Part shown: positions 1-11,594 of the stretch, piece by piece
Numbering within the stretch: the first letter of the stretch is position 1
Layout of the letters: every line of letters begins with the position of its first letter
Assembly (NCBI GenBank): GCA_002150815.3
Contig: NDFF03000057.1
Coordinates: 1 to 64,000 of the forward strand
Origin: Grammothele lineata
Taxonomy: Eukaryota > Basidiomycota > Agaricomycetes > Polyporales > Polyporaceae
Reading direction: 5' to 3'
Length of the DNA: 64,000 nucleotides
Program-made: the position numbers and the translations under genes
The notes under the pieces: model-generated
Databases searched by the model: none
Seen by the model: the letters and a program-made list of their open reading frames with translations, nothing else
Told to the model about the DNA's origin: nothing

Positions 1-1249
1 GGTGACGCGCTGGTTGGGGCATCGACCACACGGACGGGTACACATGCTGTATATGCACTACTTCCCGCTCGTGGTCCCCAGCGGGTTTTAGCATTACCGC
101 CGAGCTCCCCAGTGCTCTCTCCAACACGGCACACACGAGCCTCAACCCGATGACCCTTGCTTGCGATCCCTTAACACACAATTTGGCGCGTTCTTACACG
201 CTTACATGTTCTCTATAAGTATGTATATACAGACTGTTGCAAAATTGTGGGCTCGCACGAGGGCGACGCCCTTTCGCAGCACTTTTTCCTGCGAGCTCCT
301 GGAGCGAAACGCGCGATTTCACTAAGTACAAAGTCACGTGGTTGCCTTTTTAGGACGTCCTGCCAAAGGGGCGACCAGTTTGACCAGCCGGTTCGGTGAT
401 CTCTCGACGTGTCGCGGCGGAGTCTGAACCGACCGGCTGGTATCGAGCCTACCTCAGCGTCCTCAGCGCTTCAACAGCCGGTGGAGTGCCATCACTCCCA
501 TCAGGTGGGCGGGCGTGCATTTCTGAACGTGTCTAGCGCTGGCTGCGACGGTGTTCCACGGCTTGCGGCGGACCAGGCCTGTTTTTTGACTCTATTGACC
601 GTCCACAAAGCCCTCCGGATTCTATGTCGCACTGTCTCGCTTGTTATGCTACCTTCCGGCGCAGGTCGGCCTCCGAAGGACACCGGATGCTCTGGACTCT
701 TCATCATCTTCGGTTTTCGCCTCGACGTAAATCGGTTAATGGGTCTACGCCTCGAAGTCTCTTATAGCCTACGACGAGAGCGCATATGGACGGGTGCTAC
801 TCCGGGGTCACTGTCGTGGCCCCTACCTCAAGCTGTTCAAGTCTGTTGCGCATGCCTTCAGAGTAGGACGTCTAGCTACAGGTTTGATACATCTGTCAAC
901 AGACGTTCTAGTAAGATGATCAGATGCGCCGCAGGTAATGATAGCGCAAGGCCTGCTCTATGAGTGCAACTAAACCCCACATTCACCCTAGGGCCCACAT
1001 GCTTCGCCTCTGCTGGCCGGCCAGCTGCCACGAGACTCCTGTCTCTCCCCAGTTGCTGTATCGGCTCTGTCGGTTGAGCACGCATGCTCGGTGGCTGGCC
1101 GCTCGTATCCTGCGGACACTTACAACACCTCAGCCAGAAAAACACAAGAGGTACGAGACGTGACCGACGAAAAACTCTGTGATCGATTACACTGTGGATT
1201 TCCAGCGCAGACTACAAACAGGTGGGCTGGGTGCCTATCAAACACACGA
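1..1249. other. No gene recognised (left edge)
   Basis: Open frames on both strands here overlap in conflicting frames, carry no recognisable domain and show no consistent splice pattern. The segment lies downstream of the minus-strand NTPase pseudogene, so its right part may be that gene's 3' flank. I see no tRNA, tandem repeat or terminal inverted repeat. Confidence 0.5.
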
Positions 1250-2923
1250 CTACACACTCGTACGACTCGCTGAAAAGTCCATGAATTGGACAACGACCTT
1301 GCCTTTCGCCTCAGAGTACTCCTCCGCCATGTTCCATGTAATTGTGGTCTTCTGTTTTTGCTAAGGTACAACCAGGACGTACGTGATGTCGACATCCTTA
1401 TTCTTCTTCTGCTTGGCTTCGTCGACAATGGACCGAACAGTTGTGAATCCACTTGCAGTGCTGGTGTGGGTATTGCTGGTAGCCATCTGGAACACGTGGA
1501 GAACAAGAGTGCCAGAACCAGAGTGAAAGAAGGCGGCGTTGAAGAGGCTGTTGTTGACTGCGTAGGGGACGTAGCATTTGTCACATTCTACAGACAAAGC
1601 TCCGGCGCGGAACTTGAAGAAGTCGGCCTGGTTCCTCGATTGGAGCGGGAGACTGGTGGTATTTGAGGAAGGCTAGCCCGGAAGCTCGGTGCAAGCTCGG
1701 AAGAGACGTCGTCTCTGTTCCATATTCATGGCCGAGAGCCGCTCGGCTAGGGCCTTGACTGCGATACCGCCCTTGACGCTGAAGGTCTTCTCGTCGGCAG
1801 TGAGGTCCGTGGGTTGCAAGTCCAATCCAGATCGACTGAGCAAGACAAGGCGGTGCGAAAGGTCGGAGGGAGTTGCGATGAGATTGTCTAGCAATGCCTC
1901 AATGGGACCAGCACGAGTCAACCGGTCGACTGCCTCTCTTGCGTCGTTAAGGACACTTCTGCAGTCCCCAATGTACTCGATGACGTCACGTGGACAACCC
2001 CCCACCGCAAAGTAAGCTTCTTCCAGGACTGCAGGTGAGCCGGGGGTGCTGGGGGTTGGCCTGATGAACCACGGATAAGATCTACTGACAGCGATGGTGT
2101 AGAAATACATACAGGTTTCGAATCTCCTCCTCGGCCCAAGGATTCATGAGCCACACCCGTGCCAGGCGTTTGCGAAGATGCTTGTACCGCTCCCGTTCGG
2201 GCGAAATGGTAACCACGAAAAAGCAGTTGTGCGTGAACTCTTCCCAGATCATGTCATTGTAGCCCGGGTCGATGAACGCCCACGGGAGTCCGCCAGATCC
2301 CTGGATGTCTTCGTATTCTTCGTATCGGAACTCCCGCGAGTACTTTTTCCAAACGCCGTCCTTTGTGAACGAAAACGTCCTTCCAGTGGAGGAGTGAAAC
2401 ACTACCGGCTTCATTTCGGCCATGCGACGGAGAATAGCATAGACGTTGTAGCAAGACTTGCCTGGTGACTCATGTCAGCTGTGATAGTACGCGAGCAAAC
2501 ACAAGACAGGACTTACCTATGCCTTCCTGACCTGTTATAATGACGCCCGGGATGACTGGGTCTTGCGCGGCGTTGACAGTGCGGTCATAAAATAACTTGT
2601 ACTCATCACGAAGGTAGAGCTTCCCGGATGAATTTTGGATGCTGAGCTCACGCCAGACGCGACTGTGTATCGTCAAGACACGCTCAGAAGATTTGAACGC
2701 TTGATCAAGAGTGTCTTTTCCCCAATAATTGGCACGCATGACCTCGGAAAGTTCGGGTCTAAGGGACCATCCTTTCGCCTAGACCGTTATGAGGCCGTGT
2801 GAGCGGACTCGTTCTAATCAGAGAAGCTATACTAGGAGCGCTCACTTCCAAGGCTATGCGGGACTTCTTCGACAGTGGAGACAGGCTTGCTCCGGAATGC
2901 GGCACAGAAACTGAGGCGGACAT
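1250..2923 (-). pseudogene. Broken P-loop NTPase, basidiomycete family
   Basis: Exons fit as 2923-2846, 2778-2517, 2461-2113 and 2060-1250, with in-frame joins. The splice at 2517/2461 rebuilds a Walker A motif, GQEGIGKS, followed by CYNVYAILRRM. Upstream is the block ANYWGKDTLDQAFKSSER. This resembles a large agaricomycete NTPase family often annotated as crinkler-like or retrotransposon-hot-spot-like; that family name is from memory and uncertain. The frame is broken by TAG at 1675-1673 (codon 359). Past it the same frame stays open with sensible protein (ADFFKFRAGALSVECDKCYV), hits a second TAG at 1363-1361, then continues to a final stop at 1252-1250. No GT donor explains either stop. Without them the product would be about 498 aa. 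The first 358 codons could still be translated as a truncated P-loop protein. I judge it a decaying copy; sequencing error is the alternative. Confidence 0.6.
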
Positions 2924-3728
2924 GGTGGGGGAAAGACAGGGGCGCTCGAAAGTGGATGATGTCTCGGCGACTGCTAGCGCTCAGCGCTAGGGTCCTCCGT
3001 CACTGCGTTCCCGGTCGTCCATGTTAATTAGCTGGTCTTCTAATAACTTCAGTAGTGGGGTACATCGCGTTAATCATGTAGCTGTGGGGCCTCAGCAAAA
3101 TGACCCCTATAAGGCCCCGTATACGGGGGCGAGCTCAAGAGCCCGGACTAAACCTGACTGCGCACAATGGGTCCGGACTCCGTAGAAGCTGCGCGCTTAC
3201 GCAGGCGAAAGGGAGCGCGCGGCCAAGCTTCGCGCACTCGCGAGCGTACAACAGAGAGTTGCGCGGGCAGAGACCCAGCATGTGCGAGTGCGCGCGCCGG
3301 GACTTGGGATGTAGGCTTTCGCAGGCTCAGATATCAGCCGCGCGAACGAAGCCTTGTTATACTAGTCATCCTAAAGTAACTGGGTCTCAATCTTCAGCTT
3401 CCAAAGCAAATCATAAGTTCATCCACGACACCGGCTTGTATATGGTATATCCTCAGCCCTAACTTCAAGATGTTTCCTCCGGACCCTAAGACGCACGACA
3501 TGGAGGCAAAGGACGTGAGGGTATATTATGATAACTTAGAGTACGTACAACACGCGCGCGTCCCGAAAGTCCAGTAGTGCGCCCGACAAAAACACAGCAG
3601 CAGAGCAGGTGTCGATCACGGCAGAACCCAAAAGTCAAACCGGTCGCCAGGCGCGTCCTCGTCCGACCGGCGTCGGACTCCCCGCTCATGATCAAAACCC
3701 CCTCCAAGTCCCGGACCCACGGCCACAC
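2924..3728. other. Intergenic, nothing recognised
   Basis: About 0.8 kb between the start of the NTPase pseudogene and the 3' end of the GPI-anchored protein gene. A CpG-rich patch around 3100-3340 yields open frames on the plus strand, but none resembles a known protein and none has supporting splice sites. Confidence 0.5.
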
Positions 3729-4707
3729 TCACGACATGAGCGCGAAGACAGCCGCCGTCGCGCCCATCGCGAGCGCGGCCATCCCGAAGCTCGCACGCGC
3801 GCTCACGCCGAGCGCCCCGCTGCTGCCCCCACTGCCCGCGGTCATGCTGCCTGACGCCGCGGACCCGCTGAGGGTCGCGGTGACGGTAGTCTGCGTGCCC
3901 GCAGAGTTCGTCGAGACCGCGCCCGAGCCAGACGAGGTCGTGACGGAGGTCGTGGGTCCGCTTGCGCCCGACGAGGTCGAGGAGGACGTGGAGACGGATG
4001 ACGTGGACGAGCTCGAGCTCGAGCTTGAAGTCGACACCGAGGACGAGGAAGAGGTGGTGGACGAACCCGGAGACGCGCTCTGCACCGTCAGGTAGCTCGG
4101 GGCGGCGCTTGCCTTGGACGGGTCCGTGAGGGTGCCGACGCCCCAGGGGATTGCGGCTCCGCCGGGCTGCGTGGCGTTCGTGGGCGTAGTGGTGCTCCCG
4201 TCTGCGCCGGCGATGGTGAAGCGCGTCGTCCAGGTGAGGTTCGTGGGCGCGGCGGGCGTGCTGAATTGGTAGAAGTAGATCGCGGCGTTTGGGGAGACGT
4301 CCGGGCAGGTCCAGGAGAAGGAGCTCTTGCTCGCGTCGGTGCCGTCGAAAGATGTGACGGCTGTGCGGGGATGGCGACACAGTTGAAAGGGAGAGGGAGG
4401 GATGAGGCGCGAGTTGAGTACAGCGTCGAGTTTGAAGGGGGAGAGGGAGAGTAGAGGGAAGATACTCACTGGTTATGAACTTCATGTTGAAGTTGTCGCC
4501 CGTCATGAGCTCAATATCTGTCTGCTTCCACTGGCCCGACGGGTCCGGTGTCCACGAGACTGTGCACTGGCCGCCGACCTTGAAGACGTCGCCCGGGCCG
4601 GGCGCGGTGGGCACGACGCCAGGAGTGACATCCGCTGCGACCGCGAGGTTGTTAATCGCACTTTGGCCAGCGAGGGCATGAGCGAGGAGCGCGTTGTGGG
4701 ACCTCAT
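3729..4707 (-). CDS. Kre9/Knh1-like GPI-anchored cell wall protein
   Basis: Two exons, 4707-4470 and 4360-3729, joined by a 109-nt intron (gtgagt...cag), give 289 aa. The N-terminal half, with VFKVGGQCTVSWTPDPSG and later SKSSFSWTCPDVSPNAAIYF, matches the Kre9/Knh1 N-terminal domain found in Ser/Thr-rich GPI-anchored proteins of basidiomycetes. A long Ser/Thr tract follows (about residues 175-235) and suits heavy O-mannosylation. The C-terminus ends in a hydrophobic stretch (FGMAALAMGATAAVFALMS) with small residues before it, as expected for a GPI attachment signal. The N-terminal 25 residues are only moderately hydrophobic, so the signal peptide is weak or the start is slightly wrong; an in-frame ATG lies at 4824. 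Likely role: cell-surface protein connected with beta-glucan assembly, by family analogy. A longer open frame read through the intron is spurious. Confidence 0.8.
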
Positions 4708-6227
4708 GGTAATTTTAAAAGGGATCTGCGGTGGAGCCGTTGTGATGAGCGACGGAATGCCGAGAGGCTGACCCCGGGTGGTGGCTGACGAGGGGCGGAC
4801 ACAGTCAGGGCCAAGAGAACTCACCGATTGAGACGGAAAACGTAAGTCGGGGCGTAGAGGAGAATTAATGAAGGACGCGGTAAAAGCGAAAGACGCGAGG
4901 AAAGAGGGAACGGCGCACGGCGATGTGGGGAAGAAGGGGAGGACGACCGTGTCCGTCGGAGCTTTTGTACGCGCTCCCGGACCCGAGCGTTGCCTGCGAT
5001 CGCGGACTGCCTCATTGGCCAGACGCGCATTGGGCGGCCACGGGCGACCGTAGATGACATGCGTCTCAACTTTGAGGCAACGTTGCTGTAACAGCCACTA
5101 GGGCGGATCTTTGCTCTGGTCGATGACAGTTTGCACACCGTCTTCAGTCCCTACATCACTGGTCCGTTCCTCTGTGTTCGGTTCGTGCAGATACAACAGG
5201 AGTCAGCGTGCAATGCACACGAAGTCGGTTGAAGAGATGGAAGAGGCGTCGCATCAAACACTGATGGCGTTGGGAGCATGCAGTTGCATCGACGCGGGGA
5301 GACGCGCGTGGCAACTTACTAGACCGGTGGCGGAGATTCCCGACATAGCCACAAAAATAAATAGACGTGCTCGTCGACGCAGCGGAAATCCCTCAGGTAG
5401 GTACACAGCTTGTGAGGCTTTAATACGCCGCTGGCTGTGAACGTAGAGTCGGAAGGCTGACAGCGGTAGTGTGGTACTGCTGATGCTATGCGGCTACACT
5501 CATCATGCGCAAGAAAAGGTTGACGGCGTCGATCCAAGCTATGTGGGGAGTCGAAGACTGTCAGTCGAGCCTCCTGGCAATCAGGGCCGTAGTCTCCGTT
5601 TGACATGCGTCCGTCTACCATATCAAGGGTGGATAGAGATTGTGAACAGAAGGTATAGGCCATCGCCAAAAGGGCCGCAACTGACGCAACAAAATCCGGG
5701 TTCAAGGTATTTCGATGAATATACTTCTCTCAACCCTGCCCGTGGTGCCCGTGACCTCGTGACCACCTGTAGCGAAGATGGATAGAAGCCCCGCGGCTCG
5801 CTGAGAGACCGCCGGTGGGAAGGGTTGTGCCTTGTAGCGACCAGGATCATAGGAATGCAATATTGCGCCGCCGGTCGCGTGAGTGGCTGGCGGGCGGTAG
5901 GCTGTCACATCGTACGACGGCAGTGGGCACCGGCTGCACTTGCCTAAGTGGACGCTGCTCGACACTTCCCGGTGGCATATTGTGGGTGTTTTAGCTGTAG
6001 CATAGAAAGGGGGCATAAACAGACCGTGAGTTTGGAAACAAGCATCACCGAAGTTCCTGGTAGTGCATGCCACCGACAAAGAGATTCATTCAGACTCTGA
6101 AGTCCACAGGAGTCAATTAGCTTCCTGCACGGCTTACAAGAAGAGTCGACTCACGGGCGGAGGAGGACAAAGATGCATCTATCCAGTATACCCAAGGAAA
6201 GGCGTAGTAATACAGTGTACAGAGTAA
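4708..6227. other. Intergenic, no supported gene
   Basis: About 1.5 kb. Near 4708-5050 is the presumed promoter of the minus-strand GPI protein. Open frames on the minus strand at 5319-5705 and 5702-6079 look weakly protein-like (a hydrophobic MNPDFVASVAALLAMAYTF stretch) but lack a convincing start, splice pattern or family match, so I do not call a gene. Confidence 0.45.
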
Positions 6228-7085
6228 TCAGTCTTCCATTCGATGGATCTGCATGAAAGGCCACCCGTTAGTGACACTTCCAAGGAGTGAAACACGCCTA
6301 CTCACCTCCGCAGCCAGCCTCGTCCACTCCGTCAGCGAGCGCAGGTACTCATCCTGTCCCTCGTCCACCGGCCGATCCGGATTCCACAGCACGAACGACC
6401 CAAACGTGCCCGCCGGCTGTAGAACCCGCACCGGACCCTCCTCCTGCTCGTCCGTGTCGCGCACCTCCTCAGCCTTGAGCTCGTCCACGTCGATGACCTC
6501 CTGCGCCTCCGCCTGTGCGCGTTTTGCCCGGCGCGCCGCCCGCCCCTTCGTCGGCGCATCCTCAGTTTGCCGCTTGGGGGTGGGTCCTGGCGCAACGCCC
6601 TTGCTCTTCCCCTTGCTGTCCTCTGGGACGCGGAGTATGAGTCCAGAATACCCTTCGGGGAGGTCTACGAGTGTGCCATGCATACCGCGTCCGCGGAAGG
6701 ACGCAGCGAAGTGGCGGTGAGACTCCACACCCGACGACGACGCGTCCGCGTCGCGAGAATCCTCCGTAGTCGCAGTCATCTCGACATCCGTTACGGTTGT
6801 CGTGACTTCTTGCACGAGTGTAGCGTTGGACACGACAGAAGCGAGGGAGGACGTCGCAACTAGTGTGGCTTGGGAGGACGACGCCGTCCCCTGCGACTCG
6901 GAGAGTTCATTGGGCTGCGGTGGTGGTGTGGTTTCGCGTCCGAACGTAGGTGCTGGAACGGGTTTGACGCGAAAGTAGGTCGATATAGGTGCTGGACCGG
7001 AATATGCGATATGAAATGGCATAAGGTGTGGCATGTCCGCCACAGAGAGCTTCTCAACTGATGAAATAACGAGAGCAGTCGCCAT
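6228..7085 (-). CDS. Ribonuclease H2 subunit C
   Basis: Exons 7085-6306 and 6248-6228 with a 57-nt intron give 266 aa. The opening MPFHIAYSGPAPISTYFRV and the central block GRGMHGTLVDLPEGYSGLIL are characteristic of the RNase H2 non-catalytic subunit family (human RNASEH2C, yeast Rnh203). A C-terminal block, GTFGSFVLWNPDRPVDEGQ, completes the domain; a charged linker of about 90 residues separates the two parts, as is usual in fungi. The subunit holds the nuclear RNase H2 heterotrimer together, which removes single ribonucleotides and RNA:DNA hybrids. The start at 7085 is chosen because it places the conserved MPFHIAYSGP block near the N-terminus; the same frame extends upstream to 7262. The intron is a multiple of three without a stop, so retention would add 19 residues. 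Confidence 0.85.
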   Translation of the reverse strand: MATALVISSVEKLSVADMPHLMPFHIAYSGPAPISTYFRVKPVPAPTFGRETTPPPQPNELSESQGTASSSQATLVATSSLASVVSNATLVQEVTTTVTDVEMTATTEDSRDADASSSGVESHRHFAASFRGRGMHGTLVDLPEGYSGLILRVPEDSKGKSKGVAPGPTPKRQTEDAPTKGRAARRAKRAQAEAQEVIDVDELKAEEVRDTDEQEEGPVRVLQPAGTFGSFVLWNPDRPVDEGQDEYLRSLTEWTRLAAEVSRRVSLLGSVTNGWPFMQIHRMED

Positions 7086-7270
7086 AACCAGAAGGTTAAT
7101 GACGTGCAAGGCTATGCCGCTGTTTTCAGAAGAGAATGAAGGGTGAGGGGGTGGAGCTGGCCGATAGAGGACAGTGTAGAGTGTATGAGCCCGGCTAGAC
7201 GCGCTCATGTAGGAACGCGCTGACGCGTAAAGCCCTGCCCTAAAGTGAGATACGACTAACAAGACTCATG

Positions 7271-7277
7271 AAAAAAA
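7271..7277 (-). terminator. Pol III terminator of tRNA-Leu
   Basis: A run of seven A on the plus strand, read as seven T on the minus strand, begins about 20 nt after the 3' end of the tRNA-Leu gene. This fits a standard RNA polymerase III stop. Confidence 0.7.
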
Positions 7278-7296
7278 CGGCTCCTGGGAGGTTCTA

Positions 7297-7385
7297 TGAC
7301 AACAGTGGGATTCGAACCCACGCCCTTTCGGACCAGATAGACACAAGCCTGATTCTGGCGCCTTAGACCGCTCGGCCATATTGCC
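7297..7385 (-). tRNA. tRNA-Leu (anticodon CAG) with short intron
   Basis: On the minus strand the 89-nt gene starts GGCAATATGG and ends with T-arm GTGGGTTCGAATCCCAC and acceptor 3' strand TGTTGTCA. The acceptor stem pairs throughout with two G-U wobbles. The D-arm is GCCGAGCGGTCTAAGGC. The anticodon stem CCAGA/TCTGG encloses a loop with CAG in anticodon position, followed one base later by a 9-nt intron (CTTGTGTCT). A variable arm of about 11 nt suits leucine. Discriminator base is A, as required for leucyl tRNAs. Confidence 0.93.
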
Positions 7386-7711
7386 ATAATATCCCGGAGT
7401 GCCTCCAGCACTATTAAGGTGTTTTGCTCAGCGATCGGCAATGTCTTACGAGAGAAACTGAGAGACTGAGCCTTTCAAATTCTTACGTGACATTGTCCGG
7501 AAGAGACTTTCGCATCGTATCGCATCGGTCGGTTGTAACGGCCTTGACACGGCGCACGCAACTGCTCGAGGTAAGGGCTCAATCACTCTGAGTGAGCGAT
7601 TAGAACTGGTGAGCGTGCTGGTTCATACTCGGTGACCGACCCCTGACTTCTCAACAACTAACATCAGGAGTGAAAGGCCGAGGCTCCGCCTTATCCGAGC
7701 CCATCAATCTC
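7386..7711. other. tRNA upstream and F-box promoter region
   Basis: A 326-bp gap holding the 5' flank of tRNA-Leu and the promoter of the plus-strand F-box gene. No clear TATA element was found. Confidence 0.5.
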
Positions 7712-9671
7712 ATGAAGATATACACACTACCCATCGACATCCTTCTACACCTATTCGCCGTGTTAGAGGCGCAGGATGTTCTTTCCCTAAGACAGGTGAC
7801 ACAAGAGTCTTGAATACCCATACAGGTTCGACGGACTGATCCAGCCAATCATTACAGACGTGCAAGGCGTTTAATGCGGTCTCTCGTGAGCGCAGCGTGT
7901 GGCACGAGGCCCTCTCCAATCGTTTTTTGCGTCGCGGCACGCCCGTTCCTGGCCTTTCCTCACAAAGCAGCATGGAGGAACTAACGTCGGAGGATCTCGA
8001 GCGATCCGTTATCCGTGCACAACGATACTGGGCCAACTGGATGTCCCCTCAGCCGAAGCCCGTCCGGCACCTCGAGATCGAGCCCACTCGCCGTACGTGG
8101 ACATGCTCAGGAGCGAGGAACCTGGCTTCCGAGTTCCTCCCGGGGAGAGGTGGGCGGTATCTCCTCACCCTCACGCTGATTGACGGCTCGTCCGACCATG
8201 ACAACCGACGGTTCTCGTTTGAGTGCTGGGATATCAGCGGTGCCGAGCCTGTCGTCCTGGCAGAGCTGCTCGTGGCGGGTTTGCTTGGGTACGCCGTGAA
8301 CTCGGACGCGGAGAGCCCGCATACGCTGGCGATTGCGCGGCGCGAGAACCACCGGTGCGTCTGGAAGCGCGAGTCTTTTTTTTGCTTGCGTCGCTTACCG
8401 AGGGGCCTTTGACAGTATGATCGCCACGACCTATACGATCGAGTTCTCGACACCCGGCGTCGACCCTTGGTTCCGAAGGACAAATCAGTTTGAGAGCTAT
8501 CGCAGGACCTTGGGCATCCAGGGTTCTCACTACCTTGCGACCGATGTCGACCAGGATGTATACGTGATCGACGTCGACAGCGGTCAGTTGTTATACACGC
8601 TGAAGGTCCCTTTGATCCATAACGATCCTACACTACGCCTACCGGTACAGCTGTCCTCATCCTCAAAACAGTCACCGCGCACTAATAACGGTTTCTCCGC
8701 AGGAACAACAATGTCTAGACTTTGAGATCGTTGACGACTTCATCCTCACCTTCCGCAAGCAATGGATCTTTCTCTATCATCTTCCTCCCTCATCTAACGA
8801 GTCCAACTCGTCCACTGCTTCCTCCCCTTTCAAGCAGCTTAACCCAATTACGACGTACAAATGGCGTTGGCGTATCGACAGCCTCTCGATCGCGCCGCGC
8901 CGAAGCACGGCTTTCCCCGGTTCGCCCTCCGCGGCTTCCTCCGGCCTATCAACGCCACCTGCCCTCGATATACTTGTCCGCTTCGACACCTGGTATCCCT
9001 GGCCAGTCAACATCCTACACCACTTTGTTCTCTCCCCGAATCCTACCTACACCCCCGCGGCCTTCGACCCCGCGGACCCGTCCACATTCCCATACCTCCC
9101 CTTCGCCGCCTTCCCACAGGCCTCTCATGCCCCACCCCCGCTTCCACTCACCCCCGTCACTGCCGCCGCATCAGCACTCGCAGGCGCGGGTGGGGGAGAA
9201 CACGAGCGGCCTGGCGCACCGCGCATGGCACACGCGATCCCGTCCCCGCTCCGGCTCTTCACGCCGTCAGACATGGTCCTCGGCGCTCACGGCACCGCGC
9301 TCTGGCTCGACGCGGCGACGGACGTGGTAGCGCCCGCACAGGCTGGTGACCACGGCCAGCGGATCGCGACGATGGTCCTCGCGCGCCCTTCGCCTTCTAG
9401 TGCCGGTCCCACCGGAGCCCGTGTCGACGGACAGTCGGGAGCGAACCAGTACGGGGACGATCAGGTTCATCCGCTGGTCCCGGACTTGGATCCCCTGCAA
9501 CAGAGCACCGTGCTAGAGACTGCGACAACCACGGCGCGGAGCGTGAGTGTGCTGCACGCGCAGGATGCCCATGAGAAGTGGAGCCGGGTCGCGTTGTGTG
9601 AGGAAGAGGGGCTCGTCGCGGTTGGACAGATAGATGGGCGAGTGTCAGTGTATGGGTACGCACCACTATGA
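7712..9671 (+). CDS. F-box protein
   Basis: Four exons, 7712-7795, 7858-8354, 8416-8605 and 8703-9671, join in frame to 579 aa. The N-terminus (LPIDILLHLFAVLEAQDVLS, then TCKAFNAVSRERSVWHE across the first intron) is a canonical F-box, residues about 5-45, which would dock onto Skp1 of an SCF ubiquitin ligase. The remaining 530 residues look like an agaricomycete substrate-binding region with repeated beta-type stretches (HYLATDVDQDVYVIDVDSG; ALCEEEGLVAVGQIDGRVSV), possibly a beta-propeller, but I do not recognise a specific repeat. The second intron begins gtgcgt and contains a run of eight T; reading through it would cause a frameshift. The third intron has an atypical gtccct donor and is the least certain join. 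Target unknown. Confidence 0.8.
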
Positions 9672-10554
9672 CCCCTCTGGAAGTGTTAGATATGGATGTT
9701 GGTTCTCCGTTCATTGCATTGGATGGTCTAGAAGGATCATATCCACATTCCACATCCCACATCTTTCCTACTTCTTTACTAAAGCAATGTGACTCCGTTT
9801 ATTGCATTCGCTGACAATCGGAGAAGAATCGTATGTGCCATACAGGTCAACGTGGATTTTCCTTCGCCCATGGTCATAATCATCGCTCGGCGAGCTTCTA
9901 GGCTTTCTTCAAGCTCGGCGACTGGATTCAATCTCAAGCGGTTTAACGACGAGTCGATGACATCGATACGGTGCTGACGCTCCCCGGTAGTAACTGATGT
10001 TGTGGGCACACTAGGTTGATATGAATCGGTTTCATTATGGTTGGTCTTCCTACCCCTGATGACGCTCCTTCAAGCTGGGCTGACGACTTGACTCTCAATA
10101 GCAGCTGATCATTACAATCGACGTAACACCGATTGCCTAGATCGAGCTGCAGCCCACGGGAAATCCGCACTTGTCTACAGCTCGGTGTTCACAGTGGGAT
10201 CTCGCGGCAAAGGGGCACCGTTGTGGTCACACGGGACCAACAGTCATTCGGTGCCCACAGTGGGTATGGTGACATTTTCGCTCGACATTGACGTGCCATG
10301 GTACTATGGCCCGGGGCTGCACGGAGATCTAGTGGGTCCGCCAAATCTCTTGGCTGGGTGGTTGAGGCCCACCGTGCAATCCGAAAGGAGTCGTTGCAAG
10401 CCACAATAGCTCTGCCAATTCCGCGAACGATAGGTACCATAACCTCATGACTGCAGGCGTCTCCGACCAAAACCTGGAGTCGGCCCTGTATATAAGGGCT
10501 CCGGTCCCCGAGTCGGGACTCCAGCTCCCCAAGTATTTCCTACACATTCACAAT
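9672..10554. other. Intergenic with SDR promoter
   Basis: About 0.9 kb between the F-box gene and the dehydrogenase gene. No coding signal beyond short unrelated frames. The block CACAGTGGG occurs twice (near 10190 and 10257). The right end carries the TATA box listed separately. Confidence 0.5.
10489..10496 (+). promoter_or_regulatory. TATA box of dehydrogenase gene
   Basis: TATATAAG lies 59 bp upstream of the ATG at 10555, so a transcript starting about 30 bp downstream would have a very short leader. Confidence 0.6.
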
Positions 10555-11594
10555 ATGGTCACCTACGCAATCATTGGTGCATCTCGCGGTATAGGCCTCG
10601 GATATGTCCAGCAGCTGGTCAGTGTGTCTATTCTCGTGCTAGCCGCTATGGGCCCGTTATTCACCCGCACTTGTAGGCTGCTCGCCCCGACACCACAGTT
10701 TTCGCCGTCGTACGCAACGGGAAGACGTCGACCCACCTTAACGCCGCGGTTGCTACTCTGAACAATGTACACGTCATTGATGCGGACGTCGTCGATTTTG
10801 CTTCGCTTCAGGTATGACCATCTCTTCTTCTATAAAGGGAGATATTACGGCTCATGCGCTATCCTTTGACAGCGCGCTGCTAAACAGATCGGAGATATCA
10901 CTGGGGGTTCACTGGACTACCTGATCCACAATGCTGCCAGGACGGAGTGGATGACCAAGTCATTCAAGGGATATAACGACTTGTATGTCTTACTATTCAT
11001 AGTTTCGAAGCATCATCTCACAATAATGATTCAGCGAGAACATGGACGAGCTTGACGCAGATTTTAACGAGGCCGTGAGTCTTCGTTATCATGCTGCTCC
11101 TGCTACTAGTATCACTTACACTCGTCCCACGATCGCTCTCGCAGTTCCAAGTCAACGGCCTCGGCGTTGTCCACAGCGTTCAGGCCTTCCTTCCCCTCCT
11201 CCGTGCTGGCCCCACCAAGAAAATCGCCGTCATCAGCACCCCGGGCGGCATCGCCGATTTAGTGCTCAAGGCCAACATTTCGCACGCGGTGGGATATTGC
11301 ATGACCAAAGCCGCTGGGCACATCGCGACGACCAAGTGGGCGGTCCTGCTCGCTCCGGAGGGTTTCGTCGTCGTCGCAGTCAGCCCTGGGCTCGTCGACA
11401 CGTCTAATACCGTGGGAGAAGGGGGCGACCCTGCCTTGAAAGAACGCTTCCGTCAGTCGGAGGTGAACTTCAGGCAGAGGGGGATGTTGGTGAAGATGTT
11501 GACCCCCCAGGAGTCCGCAGAGTTGCAGCTGAGCGCCATCCATGCCCTTACGAAGGAGCAGAACGGGGCTTTCCTGGAGCCGACGCTGGTTTGA
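10555..11594 (+). CDS. Short-chain dehydrogenase/reductase (SDR)
   Basis: Five exons, 10555-10617, 10677-10811, 10873-10982, 11035-11074 and 11145-11594, give 265 aa, the normal size for classical SDRs. Residues 4-13 (AIIGASRGIG) form the dinucleotide-binding Rossmann motif. HNAAR (about residue 89) replaces the usual NNAG structural motif. The catalytic part shows VISTPGG and then YCMTK, the Tyr-x3-Lys pair, followed by the SPG turn (VAVSPGLVDT). The enzyme should be a cytosolic NAD(P)H-dependent oxidoreductase of the basidiomycete group related to the C-factor/sniffer type; substrate cannot be told. A strong TATA box lies just upstream. No biosynthetic partner genes flank it. Confidence 0.88.

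Noticed and set aside
3616..4824. 402-aa continuous minus-strand frame
   Set aside because: It contains true exon 1 of the GPI protein but then reads through the intron into the wrong frame; the spliced model gives the Ser-rich GPI protein instead.
8355..8415. Frameshift at the eight-T run in the F-box gene
   Set aside because: A canonical 61-nt intron (gtgcgt to gacag) covers the T-run and restores the frame, so no frameshift is needed.
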